Positions 52,427 to 63,196 of a stretch of DNA of 64,000 bases are shown piece after piece. The notes under the pieces are model-generated. The model did no database searches, was not told where the DNA came from, and saw nothing but the letters and a program-made list of their open reading frames with translations. The stretch comes from Nematopogon swammerdamellus (Eukaryota; Arthropoda; Insecta; Lepidoptera; Adelidae), in NCBI GenBank assembly GCA_946902875.1, contig OX336359.1:1922001-1986000 (forward strand), written 5' to 3'. The position numbers and the translations under genes are program-made. How positions within the stretch are numbered: position 1 is the stretch's first letter; each line of letters opens with the position of its first letter.

Positions 52427-52574
52427 TAGATCCGGTGATCGGCACAGAGAGGGAAGCCTACCGCCAGCATTGGACGTACTGCCGATAGCATCTCACCATT
52501 CCTACGGAGATATTGTCAAGCTTGGAGAGAAGATCTTCGACAAATGGAAGGAGAGTGGCCAGAGAGTTCATAGG
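52427..52574 (+). CDS. Second exon of the 50227 form
   Basis: Acceptor GTTTCCTGTGCAG, then one base plus 49 codons, leaving in phase 0 at AGG/GTATTT. Joined to 50227-50699 it reads NRSGDRHREGSLPPALDVLP then SHHSYGDIVKLGEKIF and DKWKESGQRVHR. The following exon would be 62283 (YLLRNTRLSDVNKRL). The donor is only fair; an alternative, AGA/GTTCAT four codons earlier, is also in phase 0. No stop occurs across the junction, which supports the pairing. Confidence 0.6.
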
Positions 52575-52931
52575 GTATTTGATAAAATGTTTATGTTGAT
52601 TTACTTTTGTTTTGTTTCTGGTGCTTTTCTTTGTTTGTTATTGTTTCGACTGTTTGTATTAATGTGTGTGTTGGGTGTTATTTGATCTGATACTGGGGAT
52701 GTTTTCCTGCTTTACCGGTGTTTCTATTTGATTTTGTTTTATTTGTTATATTATTGTTTTAACGTGAATGATAGGTGTTAGGTCAGAGAACATCTCTGCT
52801 TATATTTAAATAACATTTGTTTTAAATTTTTGTGAGATTTGCTTTTCTTTAATATTTTCTTCTGTTTATACAAATTAAAGTAAGTATAACAGGGTGATAA
52901 TGTAAACTAATTAATGGCCAAAAATTTATTT
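52575..52931 (+). other. Intron, T-rich
   Basis: T/G-rich DNA, nothing recognised. Confidence 0.4.
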
Positions 52932-54955
52932 ATTACTAGCTGAGCCCGCGGCTCCGCTCGCGTGAAATTCGTATTTCAAAGAAGACAGTAAGTAACTATG
53001 GGCGAGGCCGAAGGCCGAGCTGCGTTCAGGAAGTCGATAAACCATATCTAAGAAAGTAAGTACGAGTAAGGGCGAGGCCGAAGGCAAGCTGCGTTAAGGT
53101 AAACGATAAACCTTGTCAAATAAAGTAAGTAACTAACGGCGAGGCCGAAGGCCGAGCTGCGTTCAGGAAGACCATGAACCTTCTCGAAGACAGTAAGTAA
53201 CTGAGGGCGAGGCCGAAGGCCGAGCTGCGTTCAGGAAGACTATAAACCTTATCGAAGAAAGTAAGCAACTAAGGGCGAGGCCGAAGGCCGAGCTGCGTTC
53301 AGAAAGACCATGAACCTTCACGAAGACAGTAAGTAACTGAGGGCGAGGCCGAAGGCCGACCTGCGTTCAGAAAGACCATGAACCTTCACGAAGACAGTAA
53401 GTAACTGAGGGCGAGGCCGAAGGCCGACCTGCGTTCAGGAAGGCGATAAACCTTATCTAAGAAAATATGTAACTAAGGGCGAGGCCGAAGGCCGAGCTGC
53501 GTTCAGAAAACTATAAACCTTCTCGAAGAAAGTAAGTAACTGAAAGCGAGGCCGAAGGCCGAGCTACGTTCAGGAATACCATAAACCTTCTCAAAGAAAG
53601 TAAGTAACTAAGGGCAAGGCCGAAGGCCGAGCTGCATTCAGGAAGACTATAAACTTTCTCAAAGAAAGTAAGTAATTAAGGGCGAGGCCGAAGGCCGAGC
53701 TGCGTTCAGGAAGACTATAAACCTTATCGAAGAAAGTATGTAACTAAGGGCGAGGCCGAAGGCCGAGCTGCATTCAGAAAGACTATAAACCTTCTCGAAG
53801 AAAGTAAGTAACTGAAAGCGAGGCCGAAGGCCGAGCTACGTTCAGGAAGACCATAAACCTTCTCAAAGAAAGTAAGTAACAAAGGGCGAGGCCGAAGGCC
53901 GAGCTGCGTTCAGGAAGACGATAAACCTTATCTAAGAAAGTAAGTAATTAAGGGCGAGGCCGAAGGCCGAGCTACGTTCAGGAAGACCATAAACCTTCTC
54001 GAAGAAAGTAAGTAACTGAGGGCGAGGCCGAAGGCCGAGCTGCGTTCAGGAAGACTATAAACCTTCTCGAAGAAAGTAAGTAATTAAGGGCGAGGCCGAA
54101 GGCCGAGCTGCGTTCAGGAAGACGATAAACCTTATCTAAGAAAGTATGTAACTAAGGGCGAGGCCGAAGGCCGAGCTGCGTTCAGAAAAACTATACACCT
54201 TCTCGAAGAAAGTAAGTAACTGAAAGCGAGGCCGAAGGCCGAGCTACGTTCAGGAATACCATAAACCTTCTCAAAGAAAGTAAGTAACAAAGGGTGAGGC
54301 CGAAGGCCAAGCTGCGTTCAGGAAGACGATAAACCTTATCTAAGAAAGTAAGTAATTAAGGGCGAGGCCGAAGGCCGAGCTACGTTCAGGAAGTCCATAA
54401 ACCTTCTCGAAGAAAGTAAGTAACTGAGGGCGAGGCCGAAGGCCGAGCTGCGTTCAGGAAGACTATAAACCTTCTCGAAGAAAGTAAGTAACTGAGGGCG
54501 AGGCCGAAGGCCGAGCGGCGTTCAGGAAGACTATAAACGTTCTCGAAGAAAGTAAGTAATTAAGGGCGAGGCCGAAGGCCGAGCTGCATTCAGAAAGACC
54601 ATGAACCTTCTCGAAGACAGTAAGTAACTGAGGGCGAGGCCGAAGGCCGAGCTGCGTTCAGGATGGCGATAAACCTTATCTAAGAATGTAAGTAATTAAG
54701 GGCGAGGCCGAAGGCCGAGCTACGTTCAGGAAGACCATAAGACCATAATATTACATTAAAAAAAAACAAAAACTTTCATACAAAGTCGTCGTCCCCATTT
54801 CCCCCCTTAAAGTTGTAATTTCCAAAAAATCCTTAACGGATTCTTACGTTATGAAATAAACATATGTTCCAAATTTCAGCTTTCTAGACTTAGTAGTTTC
54901 AGCTGTGCGTTAATAGATCAGTCAGTCAGGACAAACAATTTTATAAGTATAGATA
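52932..54955 (-). mobile_element. Helitron-like element with 26-copy 68-bp array
   Basis: The minus strand ends at 52932 in the Helitron-type GAGCGGAGCCGCGGGCTCAG CTAG. Its other end (54745-54955) has GGAACATATGTTTATTTC and the ATACTTATAAAATTG motif, usual for lepidopteran Helitron 5' regions. Between, about 26 monomers of 68 bases contain GCGAGGCCGAAGGCCGAGC and AAAGTAAGTAACTAAGG. Blocks of four monomers are themselves repeated (53475-53612 resembles 53748-53884 and 54156-54291). Confidence 0.85.
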
Positions 54956-54957
54956 TC

Positions 54958-55268
54958 TACTCTTTATTCTACTCGTATCTTCTACCAAAAGCATCTATCT
55001 ACACTACACCAACGCAACGCAACAGAACTGCTAACGCCATATATTACGACCATTCGACACTAAATTCCGTTTTCTTTGATACTGCTCAACCCTAAGGCTA
55101 TTTAACCTTATGGTATATAGCCTACTATAGTGAGCCTGAAGAACTACTCTTTACATTGGTGTAAACCGCATAAAAATCTGTTAAGTGGTTCCGAGTTTAC
55201 CTCAAACATACATACATACATGCAAACAGACGTTTCCTTTTATAAGAAGTAGAGATAGAGAAAAGAAG
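54958..55268 (-). mobile_element. Helitron-like fragment
   Basis: Reverse complement of the 24396-24800 type: CGACACTAAATTCCGTT, TACTGCTCAACCC, TTTACATTGGTG and CATACATACATACATGC. Confidence 0.75.
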
Positions 55269-55955
55269 ATAGAGATTAAATTATCCTCCCTTCCCCTCTC
55301 CCCGCGGACTCCTCCCCCGCACCTCAACCCCACTCTTCAAAACCACCAACCTAATTTTGAAATCATCCCCTATTTTAATTTGAGGGTTGATTTAGCAAAA
55401 ACGCTGAAACACGTAATTCTTTATTTTATACCAAAAGCCTAAATATGAATTTTCATATCCCTAACTTGAGAAATGATGGGTTCCCCATACATTCTTTCAT
55501 CCCCTATTTCACCCCGTTAAGGGTTGTTTTTTTGAGACAAAAGGTAGCCTATGTTCTTCCTCAGGATGCAATTCAGCTCCGTACAAAATTTCATAAAATC
55601 CTAAAATCTAATTTTGAAATCAACCCCTATTTTAATTTAAGGGTTGATTTAGCAAAAACGCTGAAACACGTATTTCTTTATTTCATACCAAAAGCCCAAA
55701 TATAAATTGTCATATCCCTAACTTAAGAAATGCTGAGTTCCCCATACAAACTTTCATCCCCTATTTCACCCCCTTAAGGGTTGTTTTTTGAGACAAAAAG
55801 TAGCCTATGTCCGTCCTCGGGATGCAAATTCATCCCCGTGCAATATTTTATCGAAATCTGTTCAGCGGTTTAGGCGTGAAAAGGTAACAGACAGACAGAC
55901 AGACAGACAGACAACAGAGTTACTTTCGAATTTATAATATTAGTATGGATGACTG
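55269..55955 (-). mobile_element. Helitron-like 5' region with internal duplication
   Basis: 55365-55440 and 55610-55690 are direct copies (ATTTTGAAATCA...TTTATTT). The right end has CAGACAGA repeats, TTTAGGCGTGAAAAGG and TATAATATTAGTATGGAT, the common lepidopteran Helitron 5' terminus, inverted. Confidence 0.75.
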
Positions 55956-56514
55956 TGGGCATAAGGTCATATAAGTCTTTTATTTTTAGTAATAATTTCT
56001 GTTTTAAAATATTCTAATATGAGAATACTTTAAGCATTAGATTCCCCTTTTTATTTACTATTTTACAGTCACGTCTTCTATTCGTGTCAACTATATGGAG
56101 TCAACGGTATTTAGTCTGACTATATTCAAAATAAGCATAGTGATGCCATTTTGTTTCATAGCGGTAATGTTTGGCGAATTGTTATTGCTATCTTTGATGT
56201 TTCTTACGAATGGTGGCTCAATGATAATTAATACACTGACCACTTTATTGAATAATAAATGTATTATTAATGCAAATTTTTATGACGAGGACAAAACGCT
56301 CTGATTACTTTCTCTTAGTGGCACATCGAAGTGACTACCTTCGATGTGCCACGAATAAGAATTTAAAAATTTCAGAGTGTGAAAAGAATATTTATTTATT
56401 CCGTATTAATATGATAGTAAGACTGCACTCGAACTTTTCACAATTTGTGTCATGGTTCGATTACACTTACGAAAACGTACCGGCAAAAAACTTCGCAGTG
56501 TGTTTTTTTTTCTA
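55956..56514. other. Unique DNA with a hydrophobic frame and a perfect hairpin
   Basis: After an acceptor-like TTTACTATTTTACAG (56068) a 69-codon hydrophobic frame starts at 56095 (MPFCFIAVMFGELLLLSLMF). I recognise no family and no donor is convincing. Bases 56318-56331 pair perfectly with 56339-56352. 56400-56514 is a diverged, inverted Rep-I end. Confidence 0.35.
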
Positions 56515-57005
56515 GTGCTACAGTAACACTAGAACAATAGTAACAGTAACACTAGTAACAGTAACAGTATCACTAGTAACAGTAACACCAGTAATTATAA
56601 CATAGTAACACTAATAACAGTAACACTAGTAACACTTTACACTTGTAACAGTGACACTAATAGCAGTAACACTAATAACAGTAACATTAATAACAGTAAC
56701 ACTAGTAACACTTTACACTAACAGTGACACTAATAGCAGTGACACTAATAACAGTAACATTAATAACAGTAACACTAGTAACAGTAACACTAGTAACACT
56801 TTACACTTGTAACAGTGACACTAATAGCAGTAACATTAATAACAGTAACACTAGTAACACTTTACACTTGTAACAGTGACACTAATAGCAGTAACATTAA
56901 TAACAGTAACACTAGTAACAGTAACACTAGTAACACTTTACACTTGTAACAGTGACACTAATAGCAGTAACATTAATAACAGTAACACTAGTAAGAGTGA
57001 CGCTC
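56515..57005. repeat. TAACAG/TAACAC hexamer array with longer-period copies
   Basis: AGTAACACTAGTAACAG runs with inserted TTTACACTTGTAACAGTGAC, the latter recurring every 80-110 bases. Not the insect telomere unit TTAGG. Confidence 0.92.
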
Positions 57006-57619
57006 GTGAGTGAGATAATATCGCTGACACGTTTTTAAACACTCACATTGTATTTTAAGTAAATTAGTATTGATTTTTTTTACATGTTCACAAGTTTACC
57101 AATTCGGATGTGTTTTGTAGGTGCCAAATGAAACTTAGGTAGGTTATTTATTATGTACCAAAAATTAAAACTATATACTATATATTTTAAATTTTGTTTT
57201 ATGCCGTGGCAGTTCATCTCGCGGTTTTACAGTGTTCAAGTTTTGACCTTGCTTGACTCGGGTATTTTTTTTTTTTGCTAAATTTTCTCCTGCCTTTGTA
57301 CCTAATTCTAGATCAAACAATTCTATTAGTCCCATGCCAATATTAGCCTAAACCGACGACCGCTACACTACAAATTCCACGAAACGCAGAGCGTGCGACA
57401 CAAGAGGTCGTTAAATGATAATGAAAGTGAAGTGATGTTGACAGTGCTTTCATCAGAGCCTGTCCCCCTGTCACTGTTACGTCTGTAATTACGTCTATCC
57501 TCTGTCGTATTAGTGAAGGAAAGTCTACTTGGGGATGTACTATCTATTGTGAGGGAGCCGGTGTCATTTATTATCGCGATTTAATTCGAATGTATTGCCA
57601 ATTTATCTGACAAATACAA
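57006..57619. other. Unique DNA
   Basis: 57340-57500 is somewhat CpG-rich but shows no exon. Nothing else. Confidence 0.35.
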
Positions 57620-57890
57620 AGACAGTACAGACAGAAAAAAAAACAAACAAAAATCTGTTTTTGATCTTGCTCTCATGCTGTATTTTCAATCGACTGTAGA
57701 CGGTGTTATTATGTGGATAGTCAGTCAGTATGTGCTTGTAAAAATGATTATGAAAAAAAGCCCTGCGAAGTTACTTACCGGTTCTTCTTCGTGGGTGTAA
57801 TCGAATCGGATAGAACAAATTGTAACAAATTCGAGTACAGTTATGCTGGCTGTCTTAATGAATGCTTAATAAACAATACAACAATACAAA
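57620..57890 (+). mobile_element. Rep-I with LINE-like 3' tail
   Basis: AAATCTGTTTTTGATCTTGC to TGAATGCTTAATAAACAATAC followed by a short AACAATAC repeat. Confidence 0.82.
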
Positions 57891-58494
57891 GTAACAAACT
57901 ATATAGACGCGGCGCTGGGGCTCTGCGCTTGCTCCGCCAAAAGGAATATGAACTTATAAAGGAATATGATTGACCTATCGCGCACAAGCGAGCGGTAAGA
58001 GGAAGCGATGCGTAAGGCCCTAATACACAAATACACTAAAGGATACCTCTACGAGGATTACGAGGAGCATATCGTTAAGATACTTCTAAAATAAAATGTC
58101 AAAAATGATCCCTTCCACCCACACAACAGTTTGCGATCATAAATTCGCACCTGGCATCATAGCTACCTACCCTTTACCTCGCGCGTTAAGGCCCCACCCA
58201 GTCTGAAAAGGTCACGCCCTACACAGGTGATTATTGATAGTGGACTGTCACATTCAGACGAATGATGGCTGTAGAAAAGGCTCGATAAAACTTTTGCCAC
58301 CATCTTAAATGCTATCAGCGCTATCGATGGTTCCGTACCGCTGAAGCCCGGGAGAGGCGTATTTCCAGCAGTGGACACATGAACGATGACTGCATGTTTG
58401 ACTTAAAAAGTCAGGGCAGAGAATGTGGGGTGTCCCCATACAATAAAACTGTTATGTTTTTTTTTATATGTTAGTACTAAGCATGTACTCGCTT
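57891..58494. other. Unique DNA with an RTE scrap
   Basis: 58322-58400 (+) encodes WFRTAEAREAYFQQWTHE, the end of the RTE ORF seen at 28460 and 61965. The rest shows nothing. Confidence 0.55.
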
Positions 58495-58695
58495 TTTATA
58501 TTTCTTCTATTAGAGAAAATGCAAAGTCGAAAATGAAGAGAAAAAATACGTCCCGACCAGGAATCGAACCTGGAACTCCGGCTTGAGCTGCCAGCGCGTT
58601 ACCAATTCCACTACCGGGCCGCTGACGTATTTCTTCAAATTTTCGAACCGTTGTTGCTTGCATTTTTCTAGGTATGTCGCGTATTCCTGCGTTCA
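58495..58695 (-). mobile_element. SINE-E, tRNA-derived, well-kept head
   Basis: Minus strand: GCGGCCCGGTAGTGGAATTGG, an anticodon arm CTGGC-AGCTCAA-GCCGG (loop centre CTC) and a perfect T-arm CCAGG-TTCGATT-CCTGG. The acceptor halves do not pair, and flanks match 9700-9890, so this is a SINE head and not a tRNA gene. Confidence 0.78.
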
Positions 58696-59263
58696 GTCAA
58701 CTTGCACGGTTCAATATTGAACCTTATGTGACTATGAAAACTGTTGTTTTTTGCTCTATTATAAAAACGGTAATACATACAAGCTTTGTGTGATTATAGT
58801 GCAAACTCTAAAGTAAAATAACAAACATAAAAATAACAAACCTCGGTGCGCGAGTCCCACTCGAACTTGGCCGTTTTTTTATGATACACGATATTATCAC
58901 GTTATACATACTCGTATATACGAAAGAGGCCGTAACAACGGGAGAGGTAAAATTGTCTTCAAGTTTGAAATACTTTCTGCAACAAGACCTAAATAACTTT
59001 AGCATTATGTCAGCGTAAATCTTGTTAGATTAAAACTTTCGTATAATTTTGAACATCTGTCGACTGTCAATCTGTCTGTCTGGTTATAATCGAGAAATAG
59101 CTGAACTGTTTTTCATTGCAAGAATACCTAACCTATTAATACAATGTGATATGTTCCCAAAAAGTTTAAATTATGCCATCGCTATATCTATAAATCTGTC
59201 ATTTGTCTTTCTGTCTATATATTAATCAGCGCTAGTAGCTAGGTGTTGCAACGAATCAACGTC
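58696..59263. other. Unique DNA with an inverted Rep-J head
   Basis: 58838-58882 is an inverted Rep-J head fragment. 59040-59230 resembles Helitron-type spacer with TCTGTCTGTC. Confidence 0.4.
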
Positions 59264-59362
59264 CGATTGTGAAATGAAGCACACCCGAGCGCGTTCAGAA
59301 CTAGGATGGGTGACCGTTGAGGCTGACCGTGGTTCGGATTCCACGTAAAAGCGGAGGTCACC
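59264..59362 (+). mobile_element. SINE-A head only
   Basis: GAAGCACACCCGAGCGCGTTC, ACTAGGATGGGTGACCG and GGTTCGGATTCCACGTAAAA, then lost. Confidence 0.8.
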
Positions 59363-59463
59363 TCACACTAGATTGGTGGTATTTTGCGGCAGTAAATTCG
59401 AAAAATGTGTGGAGGACAAAATTACAAAGGTAACATTCGTTCATTTCAACTACATACCTAATC

Positions 59464-59703
59464 ACCCCTTAAGGGGCCACCTCCCTAAATTGTGCCTCTC
59501 ACTCTAACAATGCGGGTTTTATTTTATTATGAAGAAATTATACAACTTATAAAAAAATCCTATGGGAGAAACATGCATGATACAATTATTAATGCTTTTC
59601 AATAAAAATATTTGGCACTCCACATATAATAAAAAAAAACCCCAACCAACCAGAACCAAATATTTTTGAGAGGGTAGATTTAGGAAGGAGCCCCGTTAAG
59701 TCA
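59464..59703. mobile_element. 240-bp MITE
   Basis: CCTTAAGGGGCCACCTCCCTA at left pairs with TAGGAAGGAGCCCCGTTAAG at right, about 34-base arms with mismatches. AT-rich interior. Confidence 0.7.
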
Positions 59704-60595
59704 TTGCTGAATCACGATGTTTACCTACATACTACTAGGAACTAATGCCTATTATACTTACTTACCTATCAATACTCTCGTCTCGTATAGACGATACACG
59801 CTCAATGAATAACGATTTCATATGAAAGGCGGTGAGTTCAGAAACCGTATGTTTTTTCAGCTCGTACAGTTTGCTGAAAGAAGATTGCGTAAACAAAAGG
59901 AATACCCACGACTGTGATGAAATTCCTACATACGTTATGTCAAAAAATAACAATTACTTGCATTTTTTAAATAAAACCCCATGCAAACAATTTAATTAAT
60001 CAAATGTAGACCTAAAAGTAACTAAATTAATTATATAAATAAGTGTAACTATAAATGAATTATAAAAATAAATCTAACTATAAATAAAATTAATCGCCTT
60101 GACTGAAGCGGCTCTCCCCCTCTGGATCGCCAGGCTCATCCGCTGCTTGAAATTAATTATTAATTATTTTTTAAATATATAGAATGGCAATTTACAGAAA
60201 AATGTGGAATAAAAAAACTCTGTTTATTCTAAGAGGAATGGGAATCAAGGACGAGGATTATAATTGCACTCAATCTACCTAGAATTTAAAGATCTTTTAT
60301 TGATTTTATTCGTTGTTAAAAATTTATTTATATATAATACATAATAATAAATTATAATTACATAAACTAAAATTTATAGTAAATAAAATAAACTTCCCCA
60401 CTTTACACAAAACACTAACCACGTTGCTCCTTTGAAAGCCCAGCCCTAATCGCTGGAGAAAAACAAAAATTTAAGCGGCGGTCGTCCGACTTTTTGATCA
60501 ACAGCTTGGCGAGCTGATCAGAAAAACATTTTGCAATGTTACAACAACATATGTATATAGGTATTTAAAAAAAAGCCTGACCGAAGAAATTTTAA
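59704..60595. other. Unique AT-rich DNA
   Basis: Nothing recognised. Confidence 0.4.
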
Positions 60596-60922
60596 CAAAA
60601 ACCGGCCACTCACGCCATCTATGGCGTGTTATGAAATGCTTCATATTAGTAAAATGTCATGATTAATTAAAATGCTTCACGCTGTATTCGGTAGATGGCG
60701 CGCGCGCATACACTTTTTGGTTTCTTCTATGGGAACCCCGTGAATTTTTCACTTTTTCTTATTTTTATTATTTCTTGTTATATCGGGCATAATAACACAT
60801 ATTCTGTAAAAATTTCAAAGGGCTACCTATTACGGTTCAATAGATACAGCCCTCGGACAGACAGACAGACAGACGGCGTAGGCTTAGTAATAGGGTCCCG
60901 TACCGGATACGGAATCCTAAAA
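60596..60922 (+). repeat. Rep-J, near full length
   Basis: ACCGGCCACTCACGCCATC (head shortened) through GTAATAGGGTCCCGTACCGG. Lacks the hairpin found at 333-378. Confidence 0.88.
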
Positions 60923-61192
60923 ACAATAAAGCACACATTAAAATATCGTTAATAAAATCAATTTTGTTGAGTTGTCGACACAATATTGTAAACATAACGT
61001 ACGCATCCCGCGGAAACCGCTCACCTTTGAGGAGCCGCGCGCGCTCTAGTTCACATATTGTTTCTTCGTGCTAAAAATACGGCTCGGACGATACATATAA
61101 AATGTCTACTGAGGTGTAATCGTTTGTAGGTGATCGTTCTGATCACAGTGTTAGCGAAATATGTAGTGTGTGTGAATCAATCGTACTAGTAT
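60923..61192. other. CpG-rich unique DNA before Rep-F
   Basis: 61005-61060 (CATCCCGCGGAAACCGC...GCCGCGCGCGCTC) is CpG-rich. Possible regulatory DNA, no exon seen. Confidence 0.3.
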
Positions 61193-61493
61193 CACAGATT
61201 ACTTAATAGTTACTTCGTAACAGATAAATCACTCCATAGAAAATGTTTCTACCTTCGGGCTTTAATAGCCTACTGCTTCACGTCGCCAATCGCTGTGTGC
61301 GAAAATGTACCTTAACAATCGAGTGTAAAGTGGTTATTGCTTTGCAGCTGCGCGCAGTTGCGTGGGCGAGCGTCTATGTATACTTCGCGCGGCTGACGAA
61401 TTTCCAGTGAAATAGACCGCCGGCGCCGGCGGCGGCCCGTCGGGCGGTAGGTAGTTAGCGCGCGCAAATACATAGAGTGCGTGAGGCCTGCTG
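61193..61493 (+). mobile_element. Rep-F, third copy
   Basis: CACAGATTACTTAATAG to GGCCTG, then CTG. CTAGTAT flanks it at 61186-61192 and 61494-61500. Confidence 0.87.
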
Positions 61494-61526
61494 CTAGTAT
61501 CATGAATACTACAATCAACCTAGATA

Positions 61527-61910
61527 CATAGTATTTTTTTTTTATGGAAACTGACTCTTGGCTACATCACCTACAACATCCGTGATGTCAGGCCATAACA
61601 CCAGGTGAACTAGGTGCCATGTCAGTGCTTCTCTTAATTTCATGTGAGCTACACTGACCTGGACGGAAAACACGAACTATTTACATAGCAGTTTCGACCG
61701 ACGTTTCGTTCAGTGCGGTAGTACCAACCCGGCCGGGATAAACCCTACCACCTAGTAAGATAAGAAGGGAAGGGACCTACAGTTTTACGTGGAATCCGAA
61801 CAACGGTCAGCCTCCAACGGTCGAGCGGTCACCCATCCAAGTACAGACCGCGCTCAGCGTTGCTTAACAACAGTCGACTGGCCGCACCACTGAGCTACCG
61901 CGGCTGACGA
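61527..61910 (-). mobile_element. SINE-A, full length with tRNA/5S head
   Basis: ATGGAAACTGACTCTTGGC, TTAATTTCATGTGAGC variant body, CCAAGTACAGACCGCGCTC, CACTGAGCTACCGCGGCTGAC. Confidence 0.92.
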
Positions 61911-61964
61911 ATTTCCTTATTCCTTAGTCGACTTTTACGACATGCAACGGGGAGAGATGCAGTG

Positions 61965-62232
61965 GGGCTATTCTATTCTCAAGTGGCAGTGGGCTGGGCA
62001 CGTGAGCCGAAGAGACGACGACCGTTGGAGTAACCGTGTCCTACACTGGCGGCCGTGGACAGGAAAACGGAGTGTTGGAGGACCACCCGCCAGGTGGGAC
62101 GACGACATCAAGTACGTCGGCGGAAAGCAGTGGTTCCGTACCGCCGAAGGCCGGGAGGACTGGAGGAAAATGAAGGAAAGGAAAAAACTATGTCCAGCAG
62201 TGAACGCTTACACGCTGACTGACTGACTATTC
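61965..62232 (+). pseudogene. RTE-type LINE C-terminus
   Basis: ILKWQWAGHVSRRDDDRWSN, VLHWRPWTGKRSVGGPPARW, YVGGKQWFRTAEGREDW, then MKERKKLCPAVNAYTL and the CTGACTGACTG 3' end. An inverted Rep-C head (61912-61978) is fused to its 5' side. Ends about 50 bases before the next Mctp acceptor. Confidence 0.85.
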
Positions 62233-62282
62233 TTTTTAAGTAGTGGCCCTAGACGGTACTTATATAAGTGTATCTCTTTCAG

Positions 62283-62434
62283 TACCTCCTACGCAACACG
62301 CGTCTCTCCGATGTGAACAAGCGGCTGAAGGCGCAGATCTGGAGCTCGGTGGTCACCATCGTGCTGGTTGAAGCCAAGAACCTGACGCCTATGGACATGG
62401 ATACTGGCTCCAGCGACCCTTACGTTAAGTTTAG
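62283..62434 (+). CDS. Mctp: Mctp exon: linker and start of C2B
   Basis: Acceptor TGTATCTCTTTCAG, donor TTTAG/GTAAGA, 152 bases, phase 0 to 2. It encodes YLLRNTRLSDVNKRLKAQIW, then SSVVTIVLVEAKNLTPMDMD and TGSSDPYVKFR, the linker and first half of C2B with the calcium-loop Asp residues in PMDMD and SDPY. It continues in exons outside the window. In Mctp proteins a third C2 and two transmembrane segments near the C-terminus anchor the protein in the ER. Both the C2A-containing and the 50227 forms can feed this exon. Confidence 0.97.
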
Positions 62435-62516
62435 GTAAGAAACCTTTAAGTTTATAGAATTCCTATGTTAATTTCAGTTAAGGCGCTTTAACGTTAAACT
62501 TACATAAGGAACTAGG

Positions 62517-62779
62517 TAGAGAGCGTTCCAACTAAAAGTTCCCTTCGCCGTTATGTTGGCTCCACTGTCTATCTGTCAAAAGGCATTGAGGGTTGCTATG
62601 TGTACAGATTTACCCGTAATTATCAGTATTTACCGTATTTTTTGTACGGTAAATACCGATTATATTATTAGGTAATATAATCTTCACAATTTGGCAGCAC
62701 GAATTTAAGCACTGACAGTGACACTGACAGTGGAGCCAACATAACGGCGAAGGGAACTTTTAGTTGGAACGCTCTATAG
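62517..62779. mobile_element. MITE with about 50-bp perfect terminal inverted repeats
   Basis: AGAGCGTTCCAACTAAAAGT...GTTGGCTCCACTGTC at 62520-62569 is mirrored exactly at 62725-62775. The interior holds a second palindrome (TATTTACCGTA / TACGGTAAATA). It lies about 85 bases after the Mctp donor. Target duplication unclear, possibly TA. Confidence 0.92.
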
Positions 62780-62814
62780 GTACTACGTTAATTTTGGTTA
62801 AAGTCCGTCAATGT

Positions 62815-63196
62815 TAAGATTCAGATTCAGATTCAGATATTTATTTCGCCATAAAGAACACACAACAATAACAATATTACATTGAGACATATGCATATTC
62901 AGTATGGTTCGTCATCATTTTTTATGATGTCCCGTTCAGTAGTGCAATCTATAAGGAAGAATCGGGTAAGAAACCTTACAGAGCTTTTTTTAAATATAGC
63001 TTACATACTAAGTTTTCATTATGTTAAATATAACATACTATATCTAAGCAAAAAATTTAAAAGTACTAAGTCAAAAATATACTCATTAAAAAAGATAATA
63101 AAATACAAAACAAAGAACATAGGGTTCAGTCAAGTTATTAATAAAATTTGTGTTTATGCATATAAACAATTTGAATTATCAAAGTCAGCAGAATTT
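62815..63196 (-). mobile_element. LINE 3' UTR ending in (GAATCT)n
   Basis: Follows the ORF at 63197-64000. Its end, read on the minus strand, is ATCTGAATCTGAATCTGAAT rather than poly-A, as in CR1-like LINEs. The + strand frame 62882-63211 is a shadow. Confidence 0.75.

Noticed and set aside
52995..54740. CRISPR-like regular repeats
   Set aside because: Whole 68-base monomers repeat with no unique spacers, in an animal genome; it is a tandem array in a Helitron.
58545..58625. tRNA-Glu-like gene on the minus strand
   Set aside because: Anticodon and T arms fold, but the acceptor stem fails and the flanks match another dispersed copy at 9700-9890.
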